A DNA stretch of 64,000 nucleotides, taken from assembly GCA_016288205.1 (NCBI GenBank), contig JAEEYO010000070.1:1-64000 (forward strand). The letters are read 5' to 3'. The notes below the pieces were generated by a model. That model was not told where the DNA came from. It saw only the letters and a list, made by a program, of their open reading frames with translations, and did no database searches. Below, in pieces: positions 29,204 through 38,971 of this stretch. This stretch comes from Treponema sp. Its GTDB lineage: Bacteria; Spirochaetota; Spirochaetia; Treponematales; Treponemataceae. The number at the start of each line of letters is the position of its first letter. The stretch's first letter is position 1. The translations under genes were made by a program, and so were the position numbers.

Positions 29204-29500
29204 ATGGAAGAAAAGGAATTTGATTTCAATGAACTTATGGAAAGCATGAAGCAGGCTGTAGCAATCTCCAAAGGTGAAATGGAGCCTTCAAGAACATTCG
29301 TCTTTTCACCCATCAATGTTAGAGAAGTAAGAAAAAAAACAAATAAAAATCAAGAGGAATTCGCAAATATGATAGGTGTAAAAGTCGGAACACTTCGTAA
29401 TTGGGAACAAGGAAGAAGAAAACCTGCAGGAGCCGCCCTCACACTTCTTAAAATCGTAGCCGCAAATCCCAAATATGTGGAACAAATTTTGCAAATCTAG
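29204..29500 (+). CDS. XRE/HigA (NadS-type) helix-turn-helix regulator, antitoxin-like
   Basis: MEEKEFDFNELMESMKQAVAISKGEMEPSRTFVFSPINVREVRKKTNKNQEEFANMIGVKVGTLRNWEQGRRKPAGAALTLLKIVAANP. Confidence 0.85.
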   Translation: MEEKEFDFNELMESMKQAVAISKGEMEPSRTFVFSPINVREVRKKTNKNQEEFANMIGVKVGTLRNWEQGRRKPAGAALTLLKIVAANPKYVEQILQI

Positions 29501-29656
29501 GGAAACACTGCATAATTTGTCTACTTACAGCTCACCCAATCTTCCAGCCAAGCATCCCCTTTCCGCCGCTAGAGAACACCACGCCGATTTTATGCATTGT
29601 CTTTCCGCTAACCACAAATCTCTCCGCAGCGGGCTTCAAAATCCTGAATGCCAAGT

Positions 29657-31477
29657 TTACCAGAAACAGCGTCTGAACTTTGACCACCACAGCGAAGGAA
29701 CTGAAAGCACATTTTCTTTGGTGGACATGAGCGGGGAAAAGAAATCCGGAGTTCTGTGAACCCTCAATCCGTCAAGCTTTCTGTCAACCAAATCCGGGCG
29801 GTATAAAGTGCCGTAAAGAGTACCGAGTCTGTAAACGCAGGTTCCGTCGCTCAGATGGATGAATTTCTCAATTCCTCCGCCATTGCCTTTCACATAGCCC
29901 TCCTGGGTATACACGGCATAATCACCGCAATCATCCGCGTCAAGGACCGCAAGTTGTCGTCCCGATGAAACCTCAAAGCACTCAATCTTGCCGCTCAGAT
30001 AGGAGACAAAAAGATTCCTGCCGTCCCCGCTGAAAAATGCCGAGTCAATCTGTCCGATCGGGAAGCTTCTCAAAATCTTCCGCTGGTTGAAATCAAAGAC
30101 AAAGCATCTCTCCTCGGTAAAGACTGCCATGGTGCGGCTGTCTCCTGAAAAACAAGCGAAGATAACATCACTCAAAAAAAAATACGGCTTAAAATCTTCC
30201 GTAGAATAAATCTGCACGCCGTTTTTTCCATAATCATGCGACAAAAACCATTTTCCGTCCGGGCTGAATTCGGTAAACGGTCTTTCAAAGGAAATGTCCA
30301 CGGCATAGCTTTCTCCGCTCGAAAGATCCTCGATGACATTCGCGTATTCAGTGGCATAAACCAAAAAACGTCCGTCGCAGCTCATGTTAATTCTGTTGCA
30401 ATAGCCGCTGAGCCCCTGCACATAATTTCTCTCCCCGGATTCCATGTCAAGCACAAAAAGCGAACATTCGGAGGGATTAAGACAGGCAAGTTTTTTCCCG
30501 TCAGAACTTGAGGCAAGCAAAAATCCCTCACCCTCGCCCAGAGTAAGCAGGGAAGTGATTTCTAGGCTGTCCAAGTCATATCTCACGAGCGAGCTTGTGT
30601 TCTCCGCCTCATCATATTCCGAAAGATAAATTCCTCCATCGAAAAAAGCGGGGCTGGAAACATTGCGATCCAAAATCTTCCTGTTGAATTCAAGTGGATT
30701 CAAGTCCGATGAAAAAATCTGGGGCATGCTGTTTTCGAAAAAATAGGCGTTGTAAATTGCAATCAGGTCACGGCCGGGAATGTGGGTGGGTTTTATTGCG
30801 ATTGAATAATTTTCTATGGGGGCAATCTCCTTCAAAAACGAGTCGCCTTCGTTAAATTCGTTAATGCGGAAAACCTCAACGCGTGATCCGAAATTCAGCG
30901 CAAGTAATTTTCCGTCCTGAGAAAAAGCAGCGTTCTTCATGTAATAACCCTCCCGGCTGAAGATTACGTGCAGGTCATCAAGATCAATCATGGTGATTTT
31001 ATCCGACCTCGCATAAAGGAGCCGCTTGCCGTCATGGGAGAATTTCACGTAAAGCAAATATTCATTCAATGGTACAGATTTTTCAAGCTCCCCTGTGACT
31101 GTGGAATAAATCGAAATTCCGTCTTTGCGTCCTCCGAAAACAACGGCGACATGAAGACCGTCAGGAGAAATGTCATAGCTGTGAACTCTCTTTCCGAAAG
31201 AAAATTTACTCTCAAATTTTTTTTCTTCACCGGCAGAAACCGAAGGTGCGACACTAGCTTTGGGAAAAACACTTACAAGCAGCCCGGTCTCAACATCCCA
31301 GAGTCTTGAGTCAGACGTGGAGCCGGTCAGAATAAATTTTCCGTCGGGTGAAAACTCTACTGACTCAGAATCTCCGTTGTGCCATTCCTGGGCAAGAACC
31401 ACGGGCTTGGCACGCTCATCCGCCATACATGGAATGAATGCAAATAACATAAGTACAAGAGCGGCAAATCTTTTCAC
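29657..31477 (-). CDS. WD40-like beta-propeller secreted protein
   Basis: Repeated VEFSPDGKFILTGSTSDSRLWDVETG, VKFSHDGKRLLYARSDKITMIDLDD, etc.; signal peptide after likely GTG start at 31477. Confidence 0.8.
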   Translation of the reverse strand: MKRFAALVLMLFAFIPCMADERAKPVVLAQEWHNGDSESVEFSPDGKFILTGSTSDSRLWDVETGLLVSVFPKASVAPSVSAGEEKKFESKFSFGKRVHSYDISPDGLHVAVVFGGRKDGISIYSTVTGELEKSVPLNEYLLYVKFSHDGKRLLYARSDKITMIDLDDLHVIFSREGYYMKNAAFSQDGKLLALNFGSRVEVFRINEFNEGDSFLKEIAPIENYSIAIKPTHIPGRDLIAIYNAYFFENSMPQIFSSDLNPLEFNRKILDRNVSSPAFFDGGIYLSEYDEAENTSSLVRYDLDSLEITSLLTLGEGEGFLLASSSDGKKLACLNPSECSLFVLDMESGERNYVQGLSGYCNRINMSCDGRFLVYATEYANVIEDLSSGESYAVDISFERPFTEFSPDGKWFLSHDYGKNGVQIYSTEDFKPYFFLSDVIFACFSGDSRTMAVFTEERCFVFDFNQRKILRSFPIGQIDSAFFSGDGRNLFVSYLSGKIECFEVSSGRQLAVLDADDCGDYAVYTQEGYVKGNGGGIEKFIHLSDGTCVYRLGTLYGTLYRPDLVDRKLDGLRVHRTPDFFSPLMSTKENVLSVPSLWWSKFRRCFW

Positions 31478-32481
31478 TTTTCTTTCTCCTTCCCAACCAT
31501 CCGGGCAATCAAATCCGCACCCCATGAATCCACGAGCATACGGGCGGCTTTTTTACGCAGGGAGTCGGGCAAACGCATCTGTTGTCTGAGGTTGCTCGCG
31601 GCGAAACGAATCATCAGGTCGCTGTAACAGGCACTCACGGCTTCCCCACCGGATGCAAGGGGATGATTTTTCATGTCGGCGAACACGGCCGTAAAAACTG
31701 AGGACGACGAGCAGATTTTTTTCCACTCCTCAAGATTTTCAATCGCTTCCGAGCTAAAAGTAAATCCGTTTTCGGTATGGCAGCGGCAGACGGGGATGGA
31801 AATCTCTGTAAAGGAGCGGCACTCCCTGAGGATAAAATAGAGCCACATGTAGTTTTCACCCACGAAACATTCTGCACGGGGCATTTTTCCCAACGCGGAC
31901 AAAAGCGGCTTGCTTCTGAAAAGTTTTCCCTCAAGACAAAGACTGTGTTTTTTTTCAGCAAGATAGGCAGAAATCAGCTCGTCACCGGATTCGAAACTAA
32001 GGCTCTCACGGCAGGATTTTTCTATATAATCGTAGGCTTCGGGGAAAGCTGCGAGGGTCGCCGGATTTTTATCTTCCACGACAATTTTTCCCTGCACAAT
32101 GTCCGGCAGCTTGGATGGCATGGAGCGGATTTTTTCAAACATGATCTGGCAGGAGTCGCTTTCATAAAAAGTGTCGTCGGCATCAAGAAAGGTCACGTAC
32201 TCACCGGCGGATTCTTCCACGGCAAATTTTCTCGCGTCGGAGGGACCGTTATGTCCGTCACCGTCAATGTAAAAAAGCGAGGGTGCGTGATGGAGCGAAT
32301 TGTCGGCATGGAGTTTTTCAACCAGATTTCGGACGCAAGTAATTTCGGAGGGAGCGTCGTTATCATCGTACACAAGAATCTCAACACCCTCAAGCGTCTG
32401 CTCAAGGGCTGATTTTATGGCTCGCTCAAGGATTTTCGGAGGAGTCATGTACGTGGGAATTATTATGGAAAGATTCTTCAT
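31474..32481 (-). CDS. Glycosyltransferase family 2 protein
   Basis: LSIIIPTYMTPPKILERAIKSALEQTLEGVEILVYDDNDAPSE...YVTFLDADDTFY. Confidence 0.9.
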   Translation of the reverse strand: MKNLSIIIPTYMTPPKILERAIKSALEQTLEGVEILVYDDNDAPSEITCVRNLVEKLHADNSLHHAPSLFYIDGDGHNGPSDARKFAVEESAGEYVTFLDADDTFYESDSCQIMFEKIRSMPSKLPDIVQGKIVVEDKNPATLAAFPEAYDYIEKSCRESLSFESGDELISAYLAEKKHSLCLEGKLFRSKPLLSALGKMPRAECFVGENYMWLYFILRECRSFTEISIPVCRCHTENGFTFSSEAIENLEEWKKICSSSSVFTAVFADMKNHPLASGGEAVSACYSDLMIRFAASNLRQQMRLPDSLRKKAARMLVDSWGADLIARMVGKEKEK

Positions 32482-32492
32482 CGCTTGCCGGA

Positions 32493-33410
32493 CTAACCGC
32501 GCGGTGCGGATGCAGGGTCAATCGGGACGGTCTTTTCGTATACAATCAGCGAAATCTGGCTCGTTCCCTTGATGCTGTCGGTTCCAGCGGTTCCAACTGA
32601 GTCGCCGAACACAACGTAATCGCCCTTCTTCACCTTGATGCTGCCGAGTCCTGCGTAAACGTACATCGTGCCGGATTTTGACACAACCAAAACGACCTGT
32701 CCGTAGCCCCGGTAATTTCCAGTGAACATGACGGTTCCTTCCTGAATGACAGTCACAGCCTCGTTTTTTTGAGCCGAAAGCTGCACGCCTCCGACCTTGC
32801 CCGCCATGTACGTCACCTCAGGATTTTTTACCGGCCATTGCAATGAGGAATCACCTTTTTTCGTGCTGTAGAAACGCGGATCGTTTGAGTTGAGCGACGG
32901 AAGGGACGCAAGTTCCTTTTCAGATTCCGTGAGTGGGATTTTGATTTCCTGTCCCACATGAAGAGTGTCCTGATCAAGTCCGTTGTAATTTTTTATCTGG
33001 CTTACCGAAAGTCCGTGATTCAGTGCAAGTCTGTAGAGTGTGTCGCCCGACTTAACCGAATAGACCTCGTATTTTTTTTCTGTGAATGTGGCGGAAACCT
33101 GCTGCGTTGAAAAATCATCCTGAGGGCTGCTTTCCGTGTAGTAAAGTTCAGGAATCACAAGCTTCTGTCCTACTTTTATATAGGAAGATTTGTCCATGCC
33201 GTTCGCATTGCAAAGCATATCGACACTTACGCCGAAACGCCTTCCGAGCGAATACAGGGTATCTCCCTTTTCCACTACATAGGAGCTTCCGCCGTTCTGA
33301 GAGGCAGCGGACTGAGGGGCTGAATATAGGAGGGGTGCCATCAATCCACCGAATAAAACGGCCGCTACGAGTACTTTAGAAAATCTGTTTGCGAAAATGG
33401 ACTTTTTCAT
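32493..33410 (-). CDS. LysM-domain protein with degenerate M23/LytM domain
   Basis: Two LysM motifs (YVVEKGDTLYSLGRRFGVSVDMLCNANGM; YSVKSGDTLYRLALNHGLSVSQIKNYNGL) and C-terminal M23 fold lacking HxH. Start reassigned to MKKSIFANRF. Confidence 0.85.
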   Translation of the reverse strand: MKKSIFANRFSKVLVAAVLFGGLMAPLLYSAPQSAASQNGGSSYVVEKGDTLYSLGRRFGVSVDMLCNANGMDKSSYIKVGQKLVIPELYYTESSPQDDFSTQQVSATFTEKKYEVYSVKSGDTLYRLALNHGLSVSQIKNYNGLDQDTLHVGQEIKIPLTESEKELASLPSLNSNDPRFYSTKKGDSSLQWPVKNPEVTYMAGKVGGVQLSAQKNEAVTVIQEGTVMFTGNYRGYGQVVLVVSKSGTMYVYAGLGSIKVKKGDYVVFGDSVGTAGTDSIKGTSQISLIVYEKTVPIDPASAPRG

Positions 33411-33472
33411 ACTCTCTGAATATCGGTAAAAATCGCCGCTTTGATAATATTTTAGGACGCGGAAAAATAAAA

Positions 33473-33508
33473 AAAACTCCAAAAAGTCCACGAACCTCTT
33501 GGAGTTTT
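33473..33508. terminator. Inverted repeat, terminator-like
   Basis: AAAACTCCAA ... TTGGAGTTTT flanked by A/T runs between two genes. Confidence 0.5.
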
Positions 33509-33525
33509 AAATTAATCATAAATCA

Positions 33526-34743
33526 TCAGTTACAGGAGCACACCACACGGAGACCGCCGTATGCGCTGCGATAAGCCCTTACTCGTGCTCTACCACGGTA
33601 GCTTATGGCACAATCGTTACTTGAAGCACTTCCACCCCAGCATCCACCGCGTCTGACACATTTGACCCCGGATTCAACGCCGAGAGCTCCGGTTGAATTG
33701 GTTATTTCACCTTCCCAGTCATAGCAGATCTCAGCGACGTTTCCGCTCATGTCATACAGGCCAAGCACATTCGGCTGTTTTTGTTTTACTTCATGCGTCT
33801 TTCCCGCACCACACCAGCCAACATCAGCTATATTATTGCTTCCGCTGTATGTCGTCTGCTCCTCATGGAATCCAAGGTCCCCGCCGCGTGCCATGTACTC
33901 CCATTCCGCTTCTGTCGGGAGCCGGTAGCCGTTTGCGCTCGTGTCATAATGGATTCCAGTATCCGGGTCGTCCAGGACAGCTGAATTTCCTGTTTTAGAG
34001 GCATCATCCTCATCTTTACAAAGCCCGCTATAGTAAAACTTACCTTCATTATTCACAGCTACTTTGGAGCCTTCCACCTCTGCCCACCTGGCCACATCGT
34101 ACACATTTTCTCCGTCTATAACCATGTAATACGCCGGGTCAAGTCCTTCCGCCACGCTTCTGAGGTTGCAGTAGATTATGGATTCATACCAGTTAATGAA
34201 ATATGCAGGATAATTGTCTCCCATACCCTTTCCATCGGTAGGCTTTTTGTCTCCACCTTTTTCAGCACCGTAGTAGGTCATGTACTGGGCCCACTCAGCC
34301 TGAGTAACCTCATGGTCGCACATGATAATGGAGCCTATGGTAATGTTACGTCCCTCAACGAAAAGAGGAGAATCTGTAACAAGCTCTTCAATTGTGGTTT
34401 CCTCGCTCCTTACGCCGCCTGTAAACATCAACCATCTTGCGTAAAGGATTGTTTCCGAGGTGATTGGTGTATTGAAATTAAATTTCGCCGTGCAATCTGG
34501 ATCCGCATACCAACCGAAGAACTGATACTCTTCCTTGGTGGGATTCGCCGGGACCGTCGCCTTCGTTCCGCTTGCGACACTCTGATCCTCAATGTCGCTT
34601 CCCCCGTTGGTATTAAACGACACCGTATAATAAACCGTGGGAGAAAAATCTTCCGAGGATGAGTAATAAGAAACACGACATCCCATGAAGAATGCCATGA
34701 CGCAAAATCCAAAAGCTGCAAGACCCCAAAATTTCTTGCCCAT
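33526..34743 (-). CDS. SUMF1/FGE-sulfatase-domain lipoprotein with InlB-type B-repeat
   Basis: Lipobox FFMGCRV; YYTVSFNTNGGSDIEDQSVASGTKATVPANPTKEEYQFFGWYADPDCTAKF; YRLPTEAEWEYMARGG, GLYDMSGNVAEICYDW. Confidence 0.9.
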   Translation of the reverse strand: MGKKFWGLAAFGFCVMAFFMGCRVSYYSSSEDFSPTVYYTVSFNTNGGSDIEDQSVASGTKATVPANPTKEEYQFFGWYADPDCTAKFNFNTPITSETILYARWLMFTGGVRSEETTIEELVTDSPLFVEGRNITIGSIIMCDHEVTQAEWAQYMTYYGAEKGGDKKPTDGKGMGDNYPAYFINWYESIIYCNLRSVAEGLDPAYYMVIDGENVYDVARWAEVEGSKVAVNNEGKFYYSGLCKDEDDASKTGNSAVLDDPDTGIHYDTSANGYRLPTEAEWEYMARGGDLGFHEEQTTYSGSNNIADVGWCGAGKTHEVKQKQPNVLGLYDMSGNVAEICYDWEGEITNSTGALGVESGVKCVRRGGCWGGSASSNDCAISYRGRARVRAYRSAYGGLRVVCSCN

Positions 34744-34902
34744 ACGATCCTCCTGTTTTCATCAAACAAAAGCCCCACTTTCCGATTGCCCCAGCAACCA
34801 ATCCCCACTCTTTAGTTATCCCAAAAATTGAATTTTTTTAAGTTCCCTTTATTATATCTAACAAACAAACTTTGTCAAGGTTTCAATCCCGGACAAATAA
34901 AA

Positions 34903-34952
34903 ACACCGCCGAATCATGAAAAAAAACAATTTCCGACGGTGTTTAAATAAAA
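34903..34952 (-). terminator. Terminator-like hairpin downstream of the ugpC/msmX-like gene
   Basis: Inverted repeat AAACACCGTCGGAA...TTCGGCGGTGTTTTTA on the minus strand. Confidence 0.6.
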
Positions 34953-35036
34953 AATTGGCCAATTAGGCAATCGAACCGACATGAAGCCGTCCGTGCCTAA
35001 TTGATTCTATTGGCTGCCTCTAAAGCTTTCCGGAGC

Positions 35037-36284
35037 TTATTTTCCGGCTTTTGCAGCTTCTTTGGCCAGCTTTTTAGCTTCTTTAGGGTCAATAGAGGTG
35101 TCAAATGTCACCTTGTCATAACCCACGGCACCTGTAATTGCATTTACCAGCCAAGGTGCGTCAATCTTCTCGCAGATGTTCAGCTCGGCATCAAGATCCT
35201 CTGAGTTCTTTACGAAGAACTTGCAGCGTGACATATCCGGCTTGAAGTTTACAGTCTCACCCAGCTTGAATGACTCCTTTGTTGAAGCCTGAACACGGGC
35301 GATAATCTGCTGATTCTTTGTTGCCAGGAAGAGGTGGGTTTCAGCTCCCAACGGCTCTTTGTTGACAACCTTCATCTGCATGTTGTTCTCAGCGGCCTCA
35401 CTTGCCTGATATGAGAGATCCTCAGGACGTACACCGAAGTATATTTCCTTTCCCACATAAGCTTTAAGTGCTTCCTGCTGCTCTGCTGTCGGGACGAGAG
35501 AGAATGTGCCTTCATCGACAACAATCTTGTCTCCTTCCTTCTTAACAGTTACTGTCATGAAGTTCATTGGCGGTGAACCGATGAATCCAGCGACGAATTT
35601 GTTGATCGGATGGTTGTACAGATAGAGTGGTTCTCCAATCTGCTGTACGTGTCCGTCTTTCATAACGACAATCTTTGTACCCATTGTCATAGCTTCGATC
35701 TGGTCGTGGGTAACATAAATCATCGTGGCCTGAAGTCTCTGGTGCAACGCGGCGATTTCACCACGCATAGTCACACGGAGCTTTGCGTCAAGGTTTGAAA
35801 GAGGTTCGTCAAAAAGGAAGACTTTCGGTTCGCGAACGATTGCACGTCCAACAGCAACACGCTGTCTCTGTCCACCAGAAAGAGCCTTCGGTTTGCGATC
35901 CAAATACTGTGTCAAACCAAGGATGTTTGCAGCCTCATCGACACGACGCTTGATTTCGCTCTTGTCCATCTTGCGGATTTTAAGACCGAAAGCCATGTTG
36001 TCGTACACTGTCATGTGAGGATACAGAGCATAGTTCTGGAATACCATTGCGATGTTTCTGTCCTTCGGCGGGACATCATTCATCAGTTCTCCGTCGATGT
36101 ACAGCTCACCTTCGGAAATGTCTTCCAGACCAGCAACCATGCGGAGAGTCGTGGACTTACCGCATCCAGAAGGACCTACGAATACGCAGAATTCCTTGTC
36201 TTCAATAGTGATATTGGCGTTCTGAACGGCGCGAACTCCACCGTCATAAATCTTACCAATACCCTTCAGTTCTACCTTTGCCAA
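35037..36284 (-). CDS. Sugar ABC transporter ATP-binding protein (UgpC/MsmX/MalK family)
   Basis: [67 protein letters not shown]-terminal TOBE-type region. Confidence 0.93.
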   Translation of the reverse strand: MAKVELKGIGKIYDGGVRAVQNANITIEDKEFCVFVGPSGCGKSTTLRMVAGLEDISEGELYIDGELMNDVPPKDRNIAMVFQNYALYPHMTVYDNMAFGLKIRKMDKSEIKRRVDEAANILGLTQYLDRKPKALSGGQRQRVAVGRAIVREPKVFLFDEPLSNLDAKLRVTMRGEIAALHQRLQATMIYVTHDQIEAMTMGTKIVVMKDGHVQQIGEPLYLYNHPINKFVAGFIGSPPMNFMTVTVKKEGDKIVVDEGTFSLVPTAEQQEALKAYVGKEIYFGVRPEDLSYQASEAAENNMQMKVVNKEPLGAETHLFLATKNQQIIARVQASTKESFKLGETVNFKPDMSRCKFFVKNSEDLDAELNICEKIDAPWLVNAITGAVGYDKVTFDTSIDPKEAKKLAKEAAKAGK

Positions 36285-36496
36285 AGTTGGCCTCCCAAGG
36301 GGTTATATTATGCTTTAATTATACAGGCACTTTTCCCGCTTGTCAAATGAAATTTTGAGAAATTCACGGAATTTTTTGAAATTCTTTCATATTGTGAATG
36401 AAGCCCCTTTTTTTTCCGATATTTAAAATAATCTCTAAAAACCAGTTTTCCATGGCTTTTTAGGGGGTCCTTAACTTGAATTCAAAGGAGGTCGGT

Positions 36497-37837
36497 ATGA
36501 AACTTAAAATGAAGACTAGAATCCTCGCGGGAATTTTTATTGCGGCGGCGGCATTTTCATACGCAGAGAACGCACAGGATGACGAGAGTCTTACAGTCAC
36601 AAGCTCCGACATATTTATAGAAAGAAACAGCGGAAGGTCAATCGGAACTTCCACCGACGGATTCAATCTCTACGTGCGAAAAAAACCCGGAATTGAGTCG
36701 GTCATGCTCACGGAGACAACAAGAGACCCGGACGGAAAGGAGGACAATTTCGCCTATCGCTCGGAGACGTACAACTCGCTCAACGGTGACGAAATTCGCG
36801 TGTTGCAGGGAAAAAAGCTCACGTCAAAGGACGCACAGTTCAGCCTGATCTCATCCACCGTGGGATATCACCCGCGCCTGGGAGAGTGCTTTTTGATTTA
36901 CATCCCCAAACGGATTGTCTACGGCTATCCATGGACGAGAAACGGAGCCATCACAATCTCCAAGGGCACATTCGTAAACATCCGCACGTTCAACAAAAAA
37001 TACGGCGACTATTCCGGCAAATGGAAGGACAATCCCTTCATGTTCGACTTCACATCACCGGCTGTAAAGAACGACGCGAAATCTGACCCGCCCGCGCCGG
37101 AAAAAAACGTTACGTCGGTAAAAACAGAAGTGACGACCACCACAACGACCACAGTCACCGAAACAACCGTGGAAGAAAATGTGGAGGATGAGGAAGAAGA
37201 AATTGAGGAAGTAGTTCCGAGCGACGAATACAACACGACCGCGACAGAGACATTCGGCAACATTGCGAAAAAAGCAAAAGGAAAATCCGTAATCTCAAAG
37301 GGGCCGACAACATTGCCGGAAGATTTGCGCAAGCTCCTCGGACAGATTAAAATCAAGGCGGACGTTGACGTTGTGTTTGCTATCGACACGACGGGCAGCA
37401 TGAGGGACGACCTTCTTTCGCTCAAGACAAGGTGGATTCCGAGCCTCATAAATCAGGCAAAAGAATTCGGCAGCCTCAGGGTGGGTCTTGTCTTCTACAG
37501 GGATTTTTTGGATGACTACAACTACAAGGGACTCCCGGTAAAAATCTTTGACTTCACCGAAAACATAGATGAAGTAAGCGAGCACTTGAATTCAATCACA
37601 ATCCGGGGCAACGAAGGCGGAGATGTTCCCGAGGCAGTTTACGAAGCACTCTACGCATCGCTCACATATTTTGAGTGGAGACCGAATGCCGACAAAAACA
37701 TCATCCTGATTGGAGACGCCGAGCCGCACCCCTACCCCAAGGGAACCAAAAAGATTTCCGAAGCTGATGTGATGTCACTTGCAAATGAAAAGAATGTAAA
37801 AATCAACACAATCATCGTGCCAAACACCATTGAGTAA
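36497..37837 (+). CDS. Secreted von Willebrand factor A-domain protein
   Basis: VDVVFAIDTTGSMRDDL (MIDAS) ...; T/V/E-rich linker; SD AAAGGAGG upstream of ATG at 36497. Confidence 0.85.
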   Translation: MKLKMKTRILAGIFIAAAAFSYAENAQDDESLTVTSSDIFIERNSGRSIGTSTDGFNLYVRKKPGIESVMLTETTRDPDGKEDNFAYRSETYNSLNGDEIRVLQGKKLTSKDAQFSLISSTVGYHPRLGECFLIYIPKRIVYGYPWTRNGAITISKGTFVNIRTFNKKYGDYSGKWKDNPFMFDFTSPAVKNDAKSDPPAPEKNVTSVKTEVTTTTTTTVTETTVEENVEDEEEEIEEVVPSDEYNTTATETFGNIAKKAKGKSVISKGPTTLPEDLRKLLGQIKIKADVDVVFAIDTTGSMRDDLLSLKTRWIPSLINQAKEFGSLRVGLVFYRDFLDDYNYKGLPVKIFDFTENIDEVSEHLNSITIRGNEGGDVPEAVYEALYASLTYFEWRPNADKNIILIGDAEPHPYPKGTKKISEADVMSLANEKNVKINTIIVPNTIE

Positions 37838-37884
37838 GTGGAAAGTGGAGAGTGGAGAGTGGAAAGTTGAAAGCTGGGGATTAC
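37836..37884. repeat. Intergenic heptad-periodic repeat tract between convergent genes
   Basis: AAGTGGA AAGTGGA GAGTGGA GAGTGGA AAGTTGA AAGCTGG. Confidence 0.75.
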
Positions 37885-38804
37885 TTTTTCTGATTGCTGA
37901 TTATGATTCCGGCAAGGACGAAGGTAATTCCCACGACCACGCTCCATGTCATTTTTTCATTGAACCACAGGATTCCATTTAAAGTCGCGACAACAGGTTC
38001 CACCGACGCAATGATGGATGCCTGTCCGTTCTCTACAGATTTTAATCCGAGCGTGTAAGTAATGTAAGGAACCACGGTAGAGACAATCACGAAGACAAGC
38101 GCAAGGCCCATGCTTTCCCAGGACCCCGACACGACACGGGCCACATTCAAGGGACGTGCAAAAAACAAAGTTGCAAGCGACGCAAAGACAAAGGTGTAAA
38201 AGCTGATTGTGTAAGACTCATACCCACGCTCAAGCGCAAATCGACTGAAGATTGAATAAAGCGCGTAACCGAGTCCTGCCCCAAGCCCTATTATAATAGA
38301 AGAAAAATCCAAGCGACCAGACGCACCGCTGAAAACTCCCGTCACAAAAATAAGACCGACAAATGAAAGCACAAGCGCAATCCCCTTTCTGATTGTGAGA
38401 CGCTCCTTAAAGCAGAACGCTGAAATAACCATCACAAAAGCGGGGGCGGTATAAAGAAGAATTGCAGCGACCGAAAGAGACGTAATCGTAATCTCCTTGA
38501 AATAACACAGATTGAAAAACACAATGCTCAAAAGTCCTGTCCCGACAAAGCACCACAAATCCCTGAGCTTGATTTTAAAAAGATTTTTGTCCTTGATGAA
38601 AATCAGGATGAGCATAAAAACGGAAGTAAGCAAGGCACGGAGAAAAACAATATCCCACGAAGTCAGCCCCATTTCGTTGAGCGGTCTCACAAAAAGACCC
38701 ATGCAGCCCCAGAGAATTCCCGCAATCAAAATGAGCAGTCTGCCCACAAAAAAAGATTTCCGTTCCATGCCACGCTCCCAAATCAATGTCCGATATACTA
38801 GCAC
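37881..38804 (-). CDS. EamA/DMT family transporter
   Basis: About 10 TM segments, two EamA repeats (LIAGILWGCMGLFVRPL; IIIGLGAGLGYALYSIFSRFAL; SIVASVEPVVATLNGILWFNEKMT). Confidence 0.88.
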   Translation of the reverse strand: MLVYRTLIWERGMERKSFFVGRLLILIAGILWGCMGLFVRPLNEMGLTSWDIVFLRALLTSVFMLILIFIKDKNLFKIKLRDLWCFVGTGLLSIVFFNLCYFKEITITSLSVAAILLYTAPAFVMVISAFCFKERLTIRKGIALVLSFVGLIFVTGVFSGASGRLDFSSIIIGLGAGLGYALYSIFSRFALERGYESYTISFYTFVFASLATLFFARPLNVARVVSGSWESMGLALVFVIVSTVVPYITYTLGLKSVENGQASIIASVEPVVATLNGILWFNEKMTWSVVVGITFVLAGIIISNQKK

Positions 38805-38971
38805 AAAATGATTTTAATTTCCAGCGACCAAAGATTTCATACACGGAAATATGCCGATTACTGTTTCCTGCGCCGCAAATCTCCCCCCGATTCAAGTTTT
38901 GAGGAAAATGTGCCGAAATACCTACCGATAGGAAAAAAGCGTTTTCTTGCCATTTTTTCCAAGGAGATTGT

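Noticed and set aside
28732-29316. Full-length 194-aa ORF version of the Cas2-like gene
   Set aside because: The first 77 residues run through the intergenic promoter region and antisense to the HTH gene; Cas2 similarity begins at Met 78 (29085).
28560-29600. CRISPR-Cas locus around the Cas2-like gene
   Set aside because: No direct-repeat array, cas1 or effector gene is visible nearby; only the Cas2-like fold is supported, so it is reported as an orphan.
34950-35010. tRNA/tmRNA-like sequence GGTTCGATTGCC on the minus strand
   Set aside because: T-arm pairing fails and no acceptor or other arms can be built; more consistent with inverted repeats/terminator.
38808-38971. Listed ORF start of the binding-protein gene at 38808
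   Set aside because: No SD, implausible N-terminal sequence, and it lies upstream of a strong SD/ATG at 38972; treated as an artefact of the C10 frame state.
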